From assembly GCF_002288925.2 (NCBI RefSeq), contig NW_022098000.1, positions 16,686,889-16,750,888 on the forward strand: DNA of 64,000 nucleotides, read 5' to 3'. Positions within the stretch are counted from its first letter, which is position 1. Each line of letters begins with the position of its first letter. Under the pieces are notes generated by a model. The model did not search any database, had not been told where the DNA came from, and saw only the letters and a list, made by a program, of their open reading frames with translations. This document shows, one piece after another, positions 12,285-22,999 of the stretch. The DNA is from Delphinapterus leucas (taxonomy: Eukaryota; Chordata; Mammalia; Artiodactyla; Monodontidae). The translations under genes and the position numbers were made by a program.

Positions 12285-12388
12285 TACACTTTACAGATGA
12301 GGAAAATGAGGCCCAGGGAGGCTAAATCTTTCACCTGAGGCCACAGGTGCCTTCATGATAGAACTGGGCTTAGACTTTCCATCTCTCA
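12285..12388 (-). mobile_element. MIR SINE, antisense
   Basis: The text ttacagatgaggaaaatgag, gcccagggaggctaaatctt and gaactgggcttagact is the complement of the MIR core. Confidence 0.7.
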
Positions 12389-12790
12389 CATCCGGGTTGG
12401 TAGCTCCTCAAAGAACATGATGACAAATCCTGAGAGCTCACAAATACTCCTTTTCCTTAGCAGGCTCAGCACCAATGGTCATGCTCTGGAGAAAATTGCT
12501 GGTTGACTGCCATTGTGTTTGGATGCACTAACTCTGGGATTTGTTTTGAAATTGATTGGCACTGGCTGTTTCCTAGTATCACAATAGGCCAAGGCTACAT
12601 TTATTCTGTTGTTATTCAAATCACATACTTTTATAAAAGGCTTATTAGATGGAATGCTTGGGGAACCAAATAGGTTGGATCTTTTCAAGAAGTTAAAAAA
12701 CACAGAAAGAATGTTTTCCAGATGACAAGAAATGTAATGATTATTAGGGACTGATCTTATGGATCCAAAGGGAACATTGGAAGTACCAAG
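12389..12790. other. No gene recognised
   Basis: Unique-looking sequence. The 74-codon antisense frame at 12479-12703 has no recognisable motif. Confidence 0.4.
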
Positions 12791-12800
12791 AAAGCTTGTA

Positions 12801-12931
12801 TAGGGAATTTCCTGACTGCCCAGTAGTTAGGACTCTGCACTTCCACTGCAAGGGGCACAGGTTCCATCCCTGGTAAGGGAACAAAGTTCCTGTAAACCAC
12901 GCAGTGAGGCCCAAAAAAAACAAAAACAAAA
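12801..12931 (+). mobile_element. Short CHR-related tRNA SINE
   Basis: It begins gggaatttcctgactgccca. An A box-like tract lies around agtagttaggactctg and a B box around aggttccatccctgg, with an A-rich tail. The target-site duplication aaagcttgta occurs at 12791-12800 and 12932-12941. This form is shorter and older-looking than the five main copies. Confidence 0.88.
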
Positions 12932-12995
12932 AAAGCTTGTAGAGAGACCATACTTACCAGCTCTTTCAATGAATCAATGCACTTAACTTCCTTTC

Positions 12996-13112
12996 AGCAA
13001 ATATAAATGACTGCTGGATATGTATGAGGTACTGTGCTGGACAGGAGGTTTCAAAGGACATAAAGGAGAGTAAGAGCTGGTCCTTGCCTCTGGATATTAG
13101 CAAACTAATGGG
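12996..13112 (-). mobile_element. L2 3' tail, antisense
   Basis: The motifs agcaaatataaatgactgct, gaggtactgtgctggacagg and agagctggtccttgcctct follow the complement of the L2 tail. Confidence 0.6.
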
Positions 13113-14333
13113 GAAATGTGAAGACTTTTGAGTAGTAGTCTCCAGAATCATGCTCCAGGTTGAAGATGACAACGTTCCCTATAAGAAATGGGCTGTTCTT
13201 TGGCCAAAGATATATGAAGAGCTGCATTCTCCTTAAACCAAATTCTCAAATTTATCTACATTTTTTTCTAACTTTTCTTGAATTATTTATAACATCTGTT
13301 GAATTCTCCTGGTGGAATAACCAGTTCCAAGCATTTCCTGTGGATAAATGTGAACACTATACCTGTGAGATATCCTTTAAATATATGTTGCTTTATTGGA
13401 TAGAGTATGCTTTTGGTGAGTCCCCACACTCTTTTCTCTAAGGACTTATGAATGGGGTTAAAGACTGTGACCACCTTGTTTTCTCCTTTGTAATTCTGTT
13501 GATAATTTGTGGATATTGGTAACATCCCTTCCAAGCGTTCTCTGTTGAAGAATCTTCTATCACTCTAATTATTTCAGTACCCCTCTTTGAAATACTTCAG
13601 TCTGTCCTTCATTTCTCCCTCCCTCCCTCTCTTCCTCTTGCTTCTCTTGCCCTGTTTTCTCTCTTTGTTTTCTGAGTTGCCTTTTGCCCAGCTCATTACA
13701 TCTTTCTGAGGTATAAGAATGAGAACGATGCAAATTACCTTAGTTGGGTTGTGCCATGTTTTTATTCAGGAGTTGGATAAAGCATCTATGTATTTTTTAA
13801 AAAGCAGTCATGCTGATGATATGCCAGAAATTTTATTGGTCATTTTGATGCTGAATACCCATTGGGATCATGTCTTCAGAGAATAACTATGGAGTCTTCT
13901 GCATTCCTTTCTTGTAACCAGTTTCTTGCGGGGATGCCAGTTGGGTTATGGATCTACTGGATGCCAAGTGCTTCTTTTTGTTGTTCTTAGGCTTCCACAT
14001 TCATGCAGAAATGCTTATGTATTTTGGCTTATTTTCCATACACTTCCTTCACCGGTTGGTTGTCTGATTAGGTGTGCAAATAAATTGTCCCAATTTCTTC
14101 TTAAGGATTCTCTCCAAATCTCTCTAATAAGAATCCTGGAGCCAGGGCTTACATTCTTCTGGATGGAATCTCATTCTGTTAGAGTGGAAGGCACCTCAGC
14201 ATCTAATCAAGTGGTATCAGTTGTTTCTTTCCAGCTTAGGAAGACTTTTTACAAACCAAATTTTAAATCTTAAAGGGAAGTTCATTGTAATAGCTTTAGT
14301 TCATGCATTTATGGAACCATATGTATGTTTATA
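13113..14333. other. No gene; short pyrimidine tract
   Basis: No recognisable gene. 13610-13670 is a C+T-rich tract of ccctccctccctctcttcc type. The 115-codon frame at 13926-14273 shows no family motif. Confidence 0.45.
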
Positions 14334-14383
14334 TGTGTGTGTGAGAGAGAGACAGAGAGACAGAGAGAAAGAGAGAGAGAGAA
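14334..14383. repeat. (GT)n-(GA)n microsatellite
   Basis: A short GT run passes into GA repeats with CA interruptions. Confidence 0.95.
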
Positions 14384-15196
14384 GTCAGCCTGGCCCTTGG
14401 CTCAATGATGGCATACCCCAGAGTCAGGGTGAGACAGGAGAGGTAACTTTGCTTTTCTTCACTTGGTTTTGGTTCCTTTGAACTTATCACAGTATACATT
14501 GGGGTGATTTAAGGGTTTTTTAAAGAGTGATTTTTAGTTCTATGTAATTTTCCTTTATGAGTCCATTTAGGACCTTAGAAAGATAGCTACTTGGATTGAA
14601 TTAGGAACAAGGACTTTATCCTATCCTCATCCCTCTCTCTTTCCTCTCTTCCTTAATACAGGTTCTAAGGAAAAGGATTTGTAAGTCAGTGAACTAAACT
14701 GATTCCATTCTATGTGCAAGGAAATCTAGACTTAGAGACAGCTTTGAATTACTCAAGGTCACACAACTTGTTAGTAAGATCTAGATGTTGAATTTCTATT
14801 TTCTGAGACAATCAGGCCATTGCTTTGGAAAGAGTATATTGGCTTCCTCTGCCTTCTGTGGTTTAAAACATCCTCTACTACCTTGTAAATATTTATTGTC
14901 CATGATCTGATACCATTTTAGTTCAAGCTGAGATCACATTTCCTATCTATCTGTTGCTGAAGATCTCCCCTCAAATCCTACCCACTTGGTCATGTATGGA
15001 ATGTCACTCCCCATGCATGCTTTTCTCATGCATTGAAGCTTAGATTATTCTTTGTCAACCACTTATTTAGACCCACGCTCACGATATGAGCCATGATTCT
15101 AGAACACCTTGCCCCTTAAACTCTATCTAGTGTCATGGCATCCATTAACTATCACCGAACCAACCACTAGATTTGGGGAGGTATTTACAACGTCCC
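14384..15196. other. No gene recognised
   Basis: Possible L2-like traces near 14930-15030 (cctcaaatcctacccacttgg) are too weak to call. Confidence 0.4.
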
Positions 15197-15368
15197 TGGC
15201 TTGTGTTGGGCACATTCCAAAATTTACATCAGTCAACTCTTATAACAACTTCTGACGTAAGGACTGTTTTCTCTTTTCCAGATGAGGAAATGGGGCTCAG
15301 AGAGACCACAAGAAAATAGCAGAGCTGGAATCAGAGCCTCGGTTTGTCTGACTCTAGAGCCCAAGCTT
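15197..15368 (-). mobile_element. MIR SINE, antisense
   Basis: The ordered motifs gtgttgggcacattccaaa, cttataacaacttctgacg, ccagatgaggaaatggggct and gcagagctggaatcagagcc form a nearly full-length antisense MIR. Confidence 0.8.
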
Positions 15369-15938
15369 TAGGCCTTCAGGCTCTCCGGACTCTCAGTCAT
15401 TTGAAGCCAGGACTTTCTTAACAGCGTCAGCTTCCACATTTATTGCACAAGTAACTATAACGATTAGGGGAAGGGCGTGGGGTGGGCTGCTGTTTATGAA
15501 GCCGCCTAAAGTGATTTTAACTCCAGTTTATAAAGCAAAGACTATGGATGAACTTGTTCACCCAATTCTGAAATACCAGGGCAAGCAGGCAGTTTGGAAG
15601 CTTGAGGTAAGTTAGGGCAAACAAGGAAATAATACTCTCCTAGCACATAATAAAGTTATGGAACTCATTACCCTGAGAGGCGGTACAGACAGGAAATGTA
15701 AATGGATTAAAAAAGAGTTTGGACAAATTTATGAATGACAGAGTCATAAAAGGCTTCTAACAGGAGCTGGAATATATGAGGTGTGATTATAAAGCAATGA
15801 AAATCTTTTTTTAAAAACAAACACCAGAACTTGTATATACAAATAAATATATTTTTCCTTCAAAGTAGTTACCTTAGGAGAATACTTGGTTATTACGATA
15901 TTGCTTGCTTGCTCAGAACATAGAAGTTTAGAGGTTTA
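15369..15938. other. No gene recognised
   Basis: Unique-looking sequence without RNA genes or repeats that I can name. Confidence 0.4.
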
Positions 15939-16062
15939 TGTCCACCCGCTCCCCTTTTACAGATGGGGAAACTGAACCCCAGGGTAATTAAATAGGTTGC
16001 CCACGGCCACACAGAAGCAATTCTGGGGTTAGAATCCAGTTGTCTGACTTCTGGTTTAATTG
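15939..16062 (-). mobile_element. MIR SINE, antisense
   Basis: ttacagatggggaaactgaa, ggttgcccacggccacacag and ggttagaatccagttgtctg identify the MIR core on the minus strand. Confidence 0.78.
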
Positions 16063-17411
16063 TCCCCTTCATTCTCACATGCTGCCTCCTGCTATAGCGT
16101 TTTTTTTAGAGTCTGTGACTAATTCTTTAGGCCATCCTAATGGGGGTAAATCTTTACCCTTTGTAAATGGACTTCCGGGACAGCCAAAACTGATTTAGAT
16201 TTAAGGTTGATGATTAAGATGTGTGTTCAAGCTTTATATTAATATTATTTGTTCAAAGCCCAAGAAGAATTATTTTAAGAAAGAGGCAACAAAACCGTGT
16301 TTCTTTTGCTATAAACTGGCTTCCTGCTGGCCACCTTCAGCCGGTCCCAAGGAATGCATAACACATCTTCACTTTTAGGCCACTTTTCCCAAGCCACGTT
16401 TGAGCTGAGCTGCTGTGGCTCGTCTTTTTCCACGACAGCTAACGAAAGCACCACCAAGGGAAATTACTGTCTCGAGGGCAAAAGGAAATGAGCAGAGAAG
16501 CAGCCCGTCAGCCCGTCTGGGCAAAGGGAGATGGCTTTGGAGCTCTCAAAACTCCTGGAAGGAATGCAGCAGGTACCCTGGAGTCTGACTTCAAATAGAT
16601 CAAAGATCTTTTGAATAATGACCAAGGAGAGAAGAGACTTGACAAAGCAGGGTTAAAACCTCAGCACAGATCGCTGTTGCCACTGAAAAGATAAAAAGAA
16701 TCACACAGCTCAGATGAAAAAGTGGAGAGATGGCTGCGGTCTCCCCAGAGGCAGCAAACGTGGGTACCAGGGATGGATCTCATCAAGATCCAACCAAAGA
16801 CAGAGGTCACCGGGAGCTCATTGGTTTGTTTCATTCATGCCCTGCCAGTTGAATTCCCTTTGATCATCAAATATCCTTTTCACTTGGATTTCTAAGAAAA
16901 ATAAGAGGGGAGGGAGAGCAATGGAAGGAGGGGGCAGGCATTGAGAAACCCCAAAGTCCATGAAGCAGATTAGAAGACTTTTACTTAGGCTTGGAAATGT
17001 CGATTCTCCAAATGGATTCACGGCCTTGAACCAAAGCTAACAAAGAAAAGACAAACATGTCACTGAAAGTAACATGTTGACATGTGTCAATGTCTCAGCC
17101 AAAATTTATAACACAACCCAGAAGGAGGACTTGAGATGCCTGGCCATGCAACCCAGTTGATGGCGTGTTTCTGGGGAATTCTGCTGGGAGATATCCCAGC
17201 GAGGTCAAGGCCAAGCAAGGAAGGGGAAACAGCAGTTCTAGGTCCTATGACTGAGGCTGTTAAAAAAAATTAACCTTTGTTTTGTGATGTTTGAAGCAGA
17301 CATAACAGAAAACCTGGTTTGGATAGGAATGGAAAGGAATGGTTATCAGATTTGATGAAATCTTTGGAAGAGAATCAATAAGGAGAGAAAGAATATATAT
17401 TTATATGTGTT
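16063..17411. other. No gene recognised
   Basis: Unique-looking sequence. Short frames only, and no repeat boundaries that I can support. Confidence 0.45.
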
Positions 17412-17622
17412 TACACACACATACGCATACACAGAAATATGCACACATGCATACACACTGAAAACACTTATGCAGCCATCCAAAATGCATGTTTTATTTG
17501 GGGCTTGGCCAATTCTGCAGTGCAGGGAAGGTATGGATATGGCCTTGCAGTTCTTGTGTATAGAGGTGCATACACATATGTGGCCCACTACACACACATG
17601 CACACACATGCACACACACACA
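17412..17622. repeat. Two CA/TGCACA-rich simple repeats
   Basis: Imperfect CA-rich tracts at 17412-17459 and 17590-17622 (acacacatgcacacacatgc) bracket about 130 bases of non-repetitive sequence. Short frames on both strands here are low-complexity artefacts. Confidence 0.85.
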
Positions 17623-19362
17623 ATTTATCTCACACGACAGAATTATTATATACACTTCTTGGCTAAGAAAGGGAGGGGGAAATTTTGAGCCTTCGCTGTA
17701 GGTGCAAAGTTGCTAATACTAGGAAACTGTTTATTCGGAAAACCTCTACAATTCCACTTAATCCCACCTTGGCTCCAACCCAACTCTATGGAGCCTTGCA
17801 GATTTAGCAGAGATACAGAGGTTTAAAAAGGACCCCAGAATGTTACTTGGAAAGAGCCCTCACTTCTTGGGGCCCCCCCTGGGTTTCTGGAGTGAGAATC
17901 CATGTCCTGGAGCCTTATGGAGAGGCTGCTGAGGCTGTCTGCTACCCAGGGATGTTACTGGGGACGGGGCATGAACATACTATTGTGGGGCTAGACTTAC
18001 TCTGCAGTGTGGGGAAGGTGTAGACATGGGTGTGGCATCCTTGCTGTCTTTACTAAGGAATAGGGCAGTTTTCTGGCTTAAAACTATTTTTTGTGTGTCT
18101 TACCTGTTTTTTTTTAGTTGTTTATTTTTTGTTTTTGTCTATCTCTATCTTGCTGATCACCAGGGTGGATGAGAATTTTGTCTTCTTCCTGACCCTTTGG
18201 CAGATGTGTCTCTGGATCCAGGAAGCCAAAGCCCACAAGCTTGTGTCACAATCAGGCCACAGTGGACCCAAGATGCTCTGAGTCCGGAGAGCGGCCTCCA
18301 GCCAGCCCATTTTCCCCCATCTCCATCCAAACCTCTAGCTACTTGTGTCTTAGTCTGGGACACAATAGACCGTTTTAATCGGTGGCAAATATTATTTCTT
18401 TCCAAAAAACTCATTTGCTTTCAAATTAGGATACATGTTTCAAAAAAAAAAAATCTTGACAGACACTGAGAAATGAGGGACAATCATTGGTTGTCAGACT
18501 TGAAGGGGCAGAGAAAACACTAGAATCATTTTGTCCATGAGTAACCTCAGGGCTAGAATAAGGAGATATCTACCTGGTCTGTTCAGTCTCTTGCGTGCTC
18601 ATCAAATGGGAAAATGGCTAACCATGGAAGCTTGTTGTCCCTTGACAAAGTAAGATAAAAATTCTTGCCACCCGTCCCCCATTTATAAAAAGTTGAAAAG
18701 AGAGTCAGTTCTGGTTCATTATGGCCCTCCTCTTGAGATTGGTCGGAAGGATCTGTTGCTTCGTGCATTTAGGTTTCAAAGGAAAACTTCATCAATAAAG
18801 AGGAAGGAAAAGAAACAGGGCTTTAGCAAGAATCTGAGTTCAACAAGCCCTCATGAAAACTACAGCCCGAGGATGTCCTCAAGTCCCGTTCAGGCCTTGG
18901 CAGACTCTCCTAGAGAGATCTTCTCGCTGTCCCAAATTCCAGAGTTTCTCCCCCGCACGAACACCTGACCATGCCCACATTATGTAAACAATTTCAAAGC
19001 AAGTGGAAAATAGAAACTGGTACCATGGATCCATTTACCTGATCCTCGTGTTATACTAAAAGCAGCAGTATCTGGTCCACTTTAAATCCATGTGAGTTTG
19101 AGAAAAATGGCACCTGTCAGAAAAGAAAGCTTTTTCTTGTAGCATCTTATCTGACCTCATTTTTTTTTTTCCCATTTCACAGGAACAATTTTTTTTCCAG
19201 GCAATTCCACACAATAAGCTACTGGGACATTCACAGTTAAGGCTGCTAAGGGACTGATTCAAGCTGGTTCATGATTCTGGACACGAAAGAAGATCTGCAT
19301 CCGGGCCCAGGCCGGGGGTGGGGAGATGGATGGTGGTGGGGCTTCCAGGGTGCGGGGATGCA
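17623..19362. other. No gene recognised
   Basis: Frames at 18197-18469 and 18693-18968 reach about 90 codons but overlap other frames on the opposite strand and lack known domains. Confidence 0.45.
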
Positions 19363-19522
19363 AGGCAGTGTGGTGGAGTGGAAAGCCACGCACTCCAACA
19401 AACCAACACGCGTGGCTTTGGAGACCTGGCTGCACCACAGTCTAGCTCTGGAAACGCGGGCCAGTTATTGAATCTCTCTGGACCCTCATCTGTATAATGG
19501 GGATAATGGTGGGTAATATGGT
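19363..19522 (+). mobile_element. MIR SINE
   Basis: gtgtggtggagtggaaagcc, gagacctggctgcaccacag, gaatctctctggaccctcat and ctgtataatggggataatgg follow the MIR order from the tRNA-like head to the core. Confidence 0.8.
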
Positions 19523-19868
19523 AAGTTGACTCGGCTCTTTGGTAGCCATGGTAGAGATTTTGACATTCACACTACATTTTATGACACTAAAAGAAAATCC
19601 TCCAAATGTTAGCTTTTAAAAATGATCGAATAACTTAGAAGGAAGACACTTCCCTCCCTCCCACCCATGTCTGAGCCTCATCTTAGGTGTGAGATGGGGT
19701 TTGAGGATGGAATATGCTTGGGGATGGGATTGAGGGTCCCAGATGAGCAGAGGGTTACAGATCAAATGGGACATTTAACGATATGGCTTCTGAGATTTAG
19801 CAAGAGGGCTCTCTTTAAAATTCCCTTCTTCTTCGGATGGTAAATTCCACCGGTTTGAGGGGAGGCTT

Positions 19869-19932
19869 CAGTGAGATCATGTCTGTAAAGGGCACGGCAC
19901 ATGGCTTGGCACACAGCTCGTATGGAACTGGT
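19869..19932 (+). mobile_element. MIR-like tail fragment
   Basis: agtgagatcatgtctgtaaa and cacatggcttggcacacagc match the MIR 3' half. It could be the displaced tail of the copy ending at 19522. Confidence 0.5.
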
Positions 19933-19954
19933 ATTAGCACTTTCTCCCCCATTC

Positions 19955-20005
19955 CTTCCTTCCCTCCTTCCACCCTTCCATCCTTCTTCCTCCCTCCCTC
20001 TGGCT
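19955..20005. repeat. CCTT-rich pyrimidine tract
   Basis: Imperfect ccttcc and ccctc repeats. Confidence 0.85.
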
Positions 20006-20725
20006 TCTTTCAGAGCTGATGCTCCTAACCCCAAGCTCTACTGCCTCTTAAGCTTAATATCTCAAAAACTGAGCCCTGTCACAGCACAGAGGGACTGGGG
20101 CTGATTTTCTTGGTATCCGCAGGGCCTGCAGCCCTAGTCCTGGGTCAATTAAAAGATTGTGTTTGTTGGGTCCCTCCACCACCTCAAGCCGCCTCTTCTC
20201 AAGGATACTTTAGGTCTATCGACTCTCCCCCATTCTGGGTCTTTAGCTAATCATTTATCGTCCCCAGCTAGATGAAAGGAGAGTGTAAGACACAGTCCAG
20301 GGTCCAGAAACCCACAGTGGAGATGAGCTGGGTTCACAAGGAAAAGTTGGCCAACAGTAGGGGTTTAAGAGCCGCACTGTATGGGAGGAAGCAGGAAAAC
20401 AGGGTGGGGATGGGGTGTTGAGGGAGGAGGAAGCCAAGGTGACTGAAAATCCCATGTCCTGCCCCTTGGCTCAGAACCACACTGCTCTGGGTCCTTCCCT
20501 GAACCTAGAAAGAGGGTGTTGGGAGACGTTCACATCCCGTGATTATTTCAATATTTTAATTTTGCAATTACCCAAGTATAGCAAGGATTTTCTTCTTCCC
20601 CGTAGCCTCCTTTCCTTCAAGTCCTCATCCCTGTTGGGGAAGAGATCTTAGAGAAAGACATCGAAAAGAGACATTTTTCTTTCTTCTTCTTTCCTTTTTT
20701 TTTTTTTTTTAAAAAAAAGCATATC
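20006..20725. other. No gene; ends in a T-run/A-run junction
   Basis: Unique-looking sequence. Bases 20697-20718 are a T run directly followed by an A run, which is self-complementary. Confidence 0.5.
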
Positions 20726-20740
20726 AAAGTTACACTGCCC

Positions 20741-20944
20741 AGGCTTACCTGGTGGCGCCGTGGTTGAGAGTCCGCCTACCGATGCAGGGGACATGGGTTC
20801 GTGCCCCAGTCCGGGAAGATCCCACATGCTGCGGAGCGGCTGGGCCCGTGAGCCGCTGCCGCTGGGCCTGCGCGTCCGGAGCCTGTGCTCCGCAACGGGA
20901 GAGGCCACAGCAGTGAGAGGCCCACGTACCGCAAAAAAACAAAA
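20741..20944 (+). mobile_element. CHR-type SINE
   Basis: The A box tggcgccgtgg carries a one-base change, and the B box is ggttcgtgcccc. The A-rich tail is at 20932-20944. A 15-bp identical target-site duplication, aaagttacactgccc, lies at 20726-20740 and 20945-20959. The perfect duplication suggests a fairly recent insertion. Confidence 0.95.
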
Positions 20945-20959
20945 AAAGTTACACTGCCC

Positions 20960-22404
20960 GATGGGGGGGCAACATGGGCAAGAGACAGCTATGCTGGGTT
21001 TGTAGGCGTCCCTTTCTGAGGATCCCAAGGACCTACAGCTCTCTCAGCCACTCAGGGGTCTCGGAGCTCTCCCTGCAGACAGGGCTGGGCTAGGGGTAGG
21101 CAGAGGGCTGGGATGGTCCCAGAGGTTGGATGCTGGGTTGTGGATGGAAGAACAAGGTGGCTGCACCCATGCTGACATAGACCATCATGCAGCTGTTTTT
21201 TTCTTATCAAGTTATTTCGATTAACTTCCTACACTGAGATGTACTTCTCCAGCACTGTTCTTAATGGGATTCCATGGGATGAAGGAACCCTTTTTAATTT
21301 TACTTTTTAACTTCATAGCTTGTCTTTCTAGGACGCTTGCGGTAGAGTCCTCAGACCCTCCCTGCAGAGTCCGCTGAGCTGGGAAACGTCCCCTGAGAAG
21401 GAAGCAGAGGCTGACTCGGCTGATGTGAGGTCTCGCTCCCAGGGGTTGATTTTGGCTCCAGCCCTGGATCCCCACAGTGGGGCTGGTCCCAGGCCCCCAA
21501 GTGTACACCCACAGTACTCACGCGGAGTTTCAGCCAACACACACAATTATACTATCCCTTAATTGGAACCCTCTCTTTATACCAGGGAAAGCCTCAGCTG
21601 CTTGTCAACGAAAACATATTTGTACCATGGCCTTAAACACACACACACACAAATTGCCAATTATTCCCCATTCACAGACTCTGGCAAGACACAGGGGCGA
21701 GCTCTTTGCTTTCCCTTAGGCCAAATTAAGACTTGCCTTTCATGGCAACTTATTTGCAGGAGTAATTTTCCACCTCTTTTAATTAGGCTAATTGATTTAG
21801 CTGTTCTGTCGAGGGGCAATGTAGCGCTGGGTGTTTGGGGCGGATTACTCCCGTGTTCTTTGGATTCCCATGGAGCAATGACTTGATTAACTTTCCTGTT
21901 TTTAAGCCGAGGGCAGCCCAGACCCCGTGCCTCTGACTTTGTGGCACACGAGTGATACGCGTGGAGAGCCACTGATTTACTGAGCCCTTTGAGGAGAGCT
22001 GGGTGCTGAGCCCAGGGATGAGCCTATTTAAGGGACAATGAGCCCACTGGGGCATGAGAGTGAGTTGTAGTAGCTGCATCCAGGGAGATACTGAATTGAG
22101 CAGATTCCAGTGCAAATAAGCATTATCATTCTTGTTCACTGTTAGTTTGGATTTTATAGGCGCTATTCTGCAGGCCGTATAGAACATCCAGTTCATGGAT
22201 TGTTATGAATGATTTTTAGAAAAAATAAATAACAAGTAGGAACTTAGATCTTGCTACATTGCCAATGGGTGACTACCTATTTTTCGTGCTCTCCTGTCAC
22301 CCCTTTTCTGAGAAATGCATGTCTCGTGGTTGGTGGGTGTTGAGAGATGGCTCGGCAATGAAAAAGGACCACTCAACAGCCAATGTGCACGGAGGCTGCA
22401 CTAT
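20960..22404. other. No gene; candidate conserved non-coding DNA
   Basis: No recognisable gene. From about 21720 to 22190 the sequence is repeat-free and contains homeodomain-like motifs (tttaattaggctaattgatt), so it is a candidate regulatory element. Frames of up to 137 codons here lack domains. Confidence 0.4.
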
Positions 22405-22612
22405 GGCCAGGCACTGTCCTTGACTCTTGACATGAATACAAAGGGTGTGTTCATTCACGTAATCGCGTTACAACCTTATGAGCGAGGTGCAAGCGCCATC
22501 CCGTCTGCCATCTCGTCCGCCATACGCGGATGAGAGAACTGGGACTTGGGAGGTTAAGGGGCTGGTCCAAAGTTACACACCTGGTGAGCATGGAAGCAGA
22601 TGCTGCCCTTTA
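22405..22612 (-). mobile_element. MIR SINE, antisense
   Basis: ggccaggcactgtccttgac, cgttacaaccttatgagcga, gagagaactgggacttggga and ccaaagttacacacctggtg are in the order of an antisense MIR. CpG content is unusually high for an old copy. Confidence 0.75.
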
Positions 22613-22765
22613 CCTCCCCTCTAGGACGTGCTCGCGGGTGCAGAAGAACAATGACGTGATCATAAGCTACAAGGGAGGGTCCTAGGTTCTACTTTTGCAC
22701 TGATATATAAATGTCCTCCTGTTAAATTAGGAAGATGAGACTGTGCCTCCACGTTGGTCTAAAAC

Positions 22766-22988
22766 GAGAGTTGGCAAACTTTTTCTGCAAAGGGCCAGAT
22801 AGTAAATATTTTAGGCTTTGTGGCGCACGTGGTCTCTGTCACAACTACTCAACTCAGCCTTGGAGCGTAAGGGCAGCCATAGACAATGTGTAAATAAGTG
22901 GGTGTGGCTGTGTTCCAATAAAACTTTATTTATAAAAACAGATGGCTGGCCAGATCTGGCCCACAGGCCAGCGTTTGCCAACCTGTGG
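22766..22988. mobile_element. Non-autonomous hAT DNA transposon
   Basis: The element has inverted ends: gagagttggcaaact at the left, and at the right the complement of gtttgccaacctgtg. It is flanked by an identical 8-bp duplication, tctaaaac (22758-22765 and 22989-22996), which is the hAT hallmark. Its interior (gggccagatagtaaatattt, ccaataaaactttatttata) is that of a common Charlie-type mammalian element. It has no transposase frame. Confidence 0.9.
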
Positions 22989-22999
22989 TCTAAAACATG

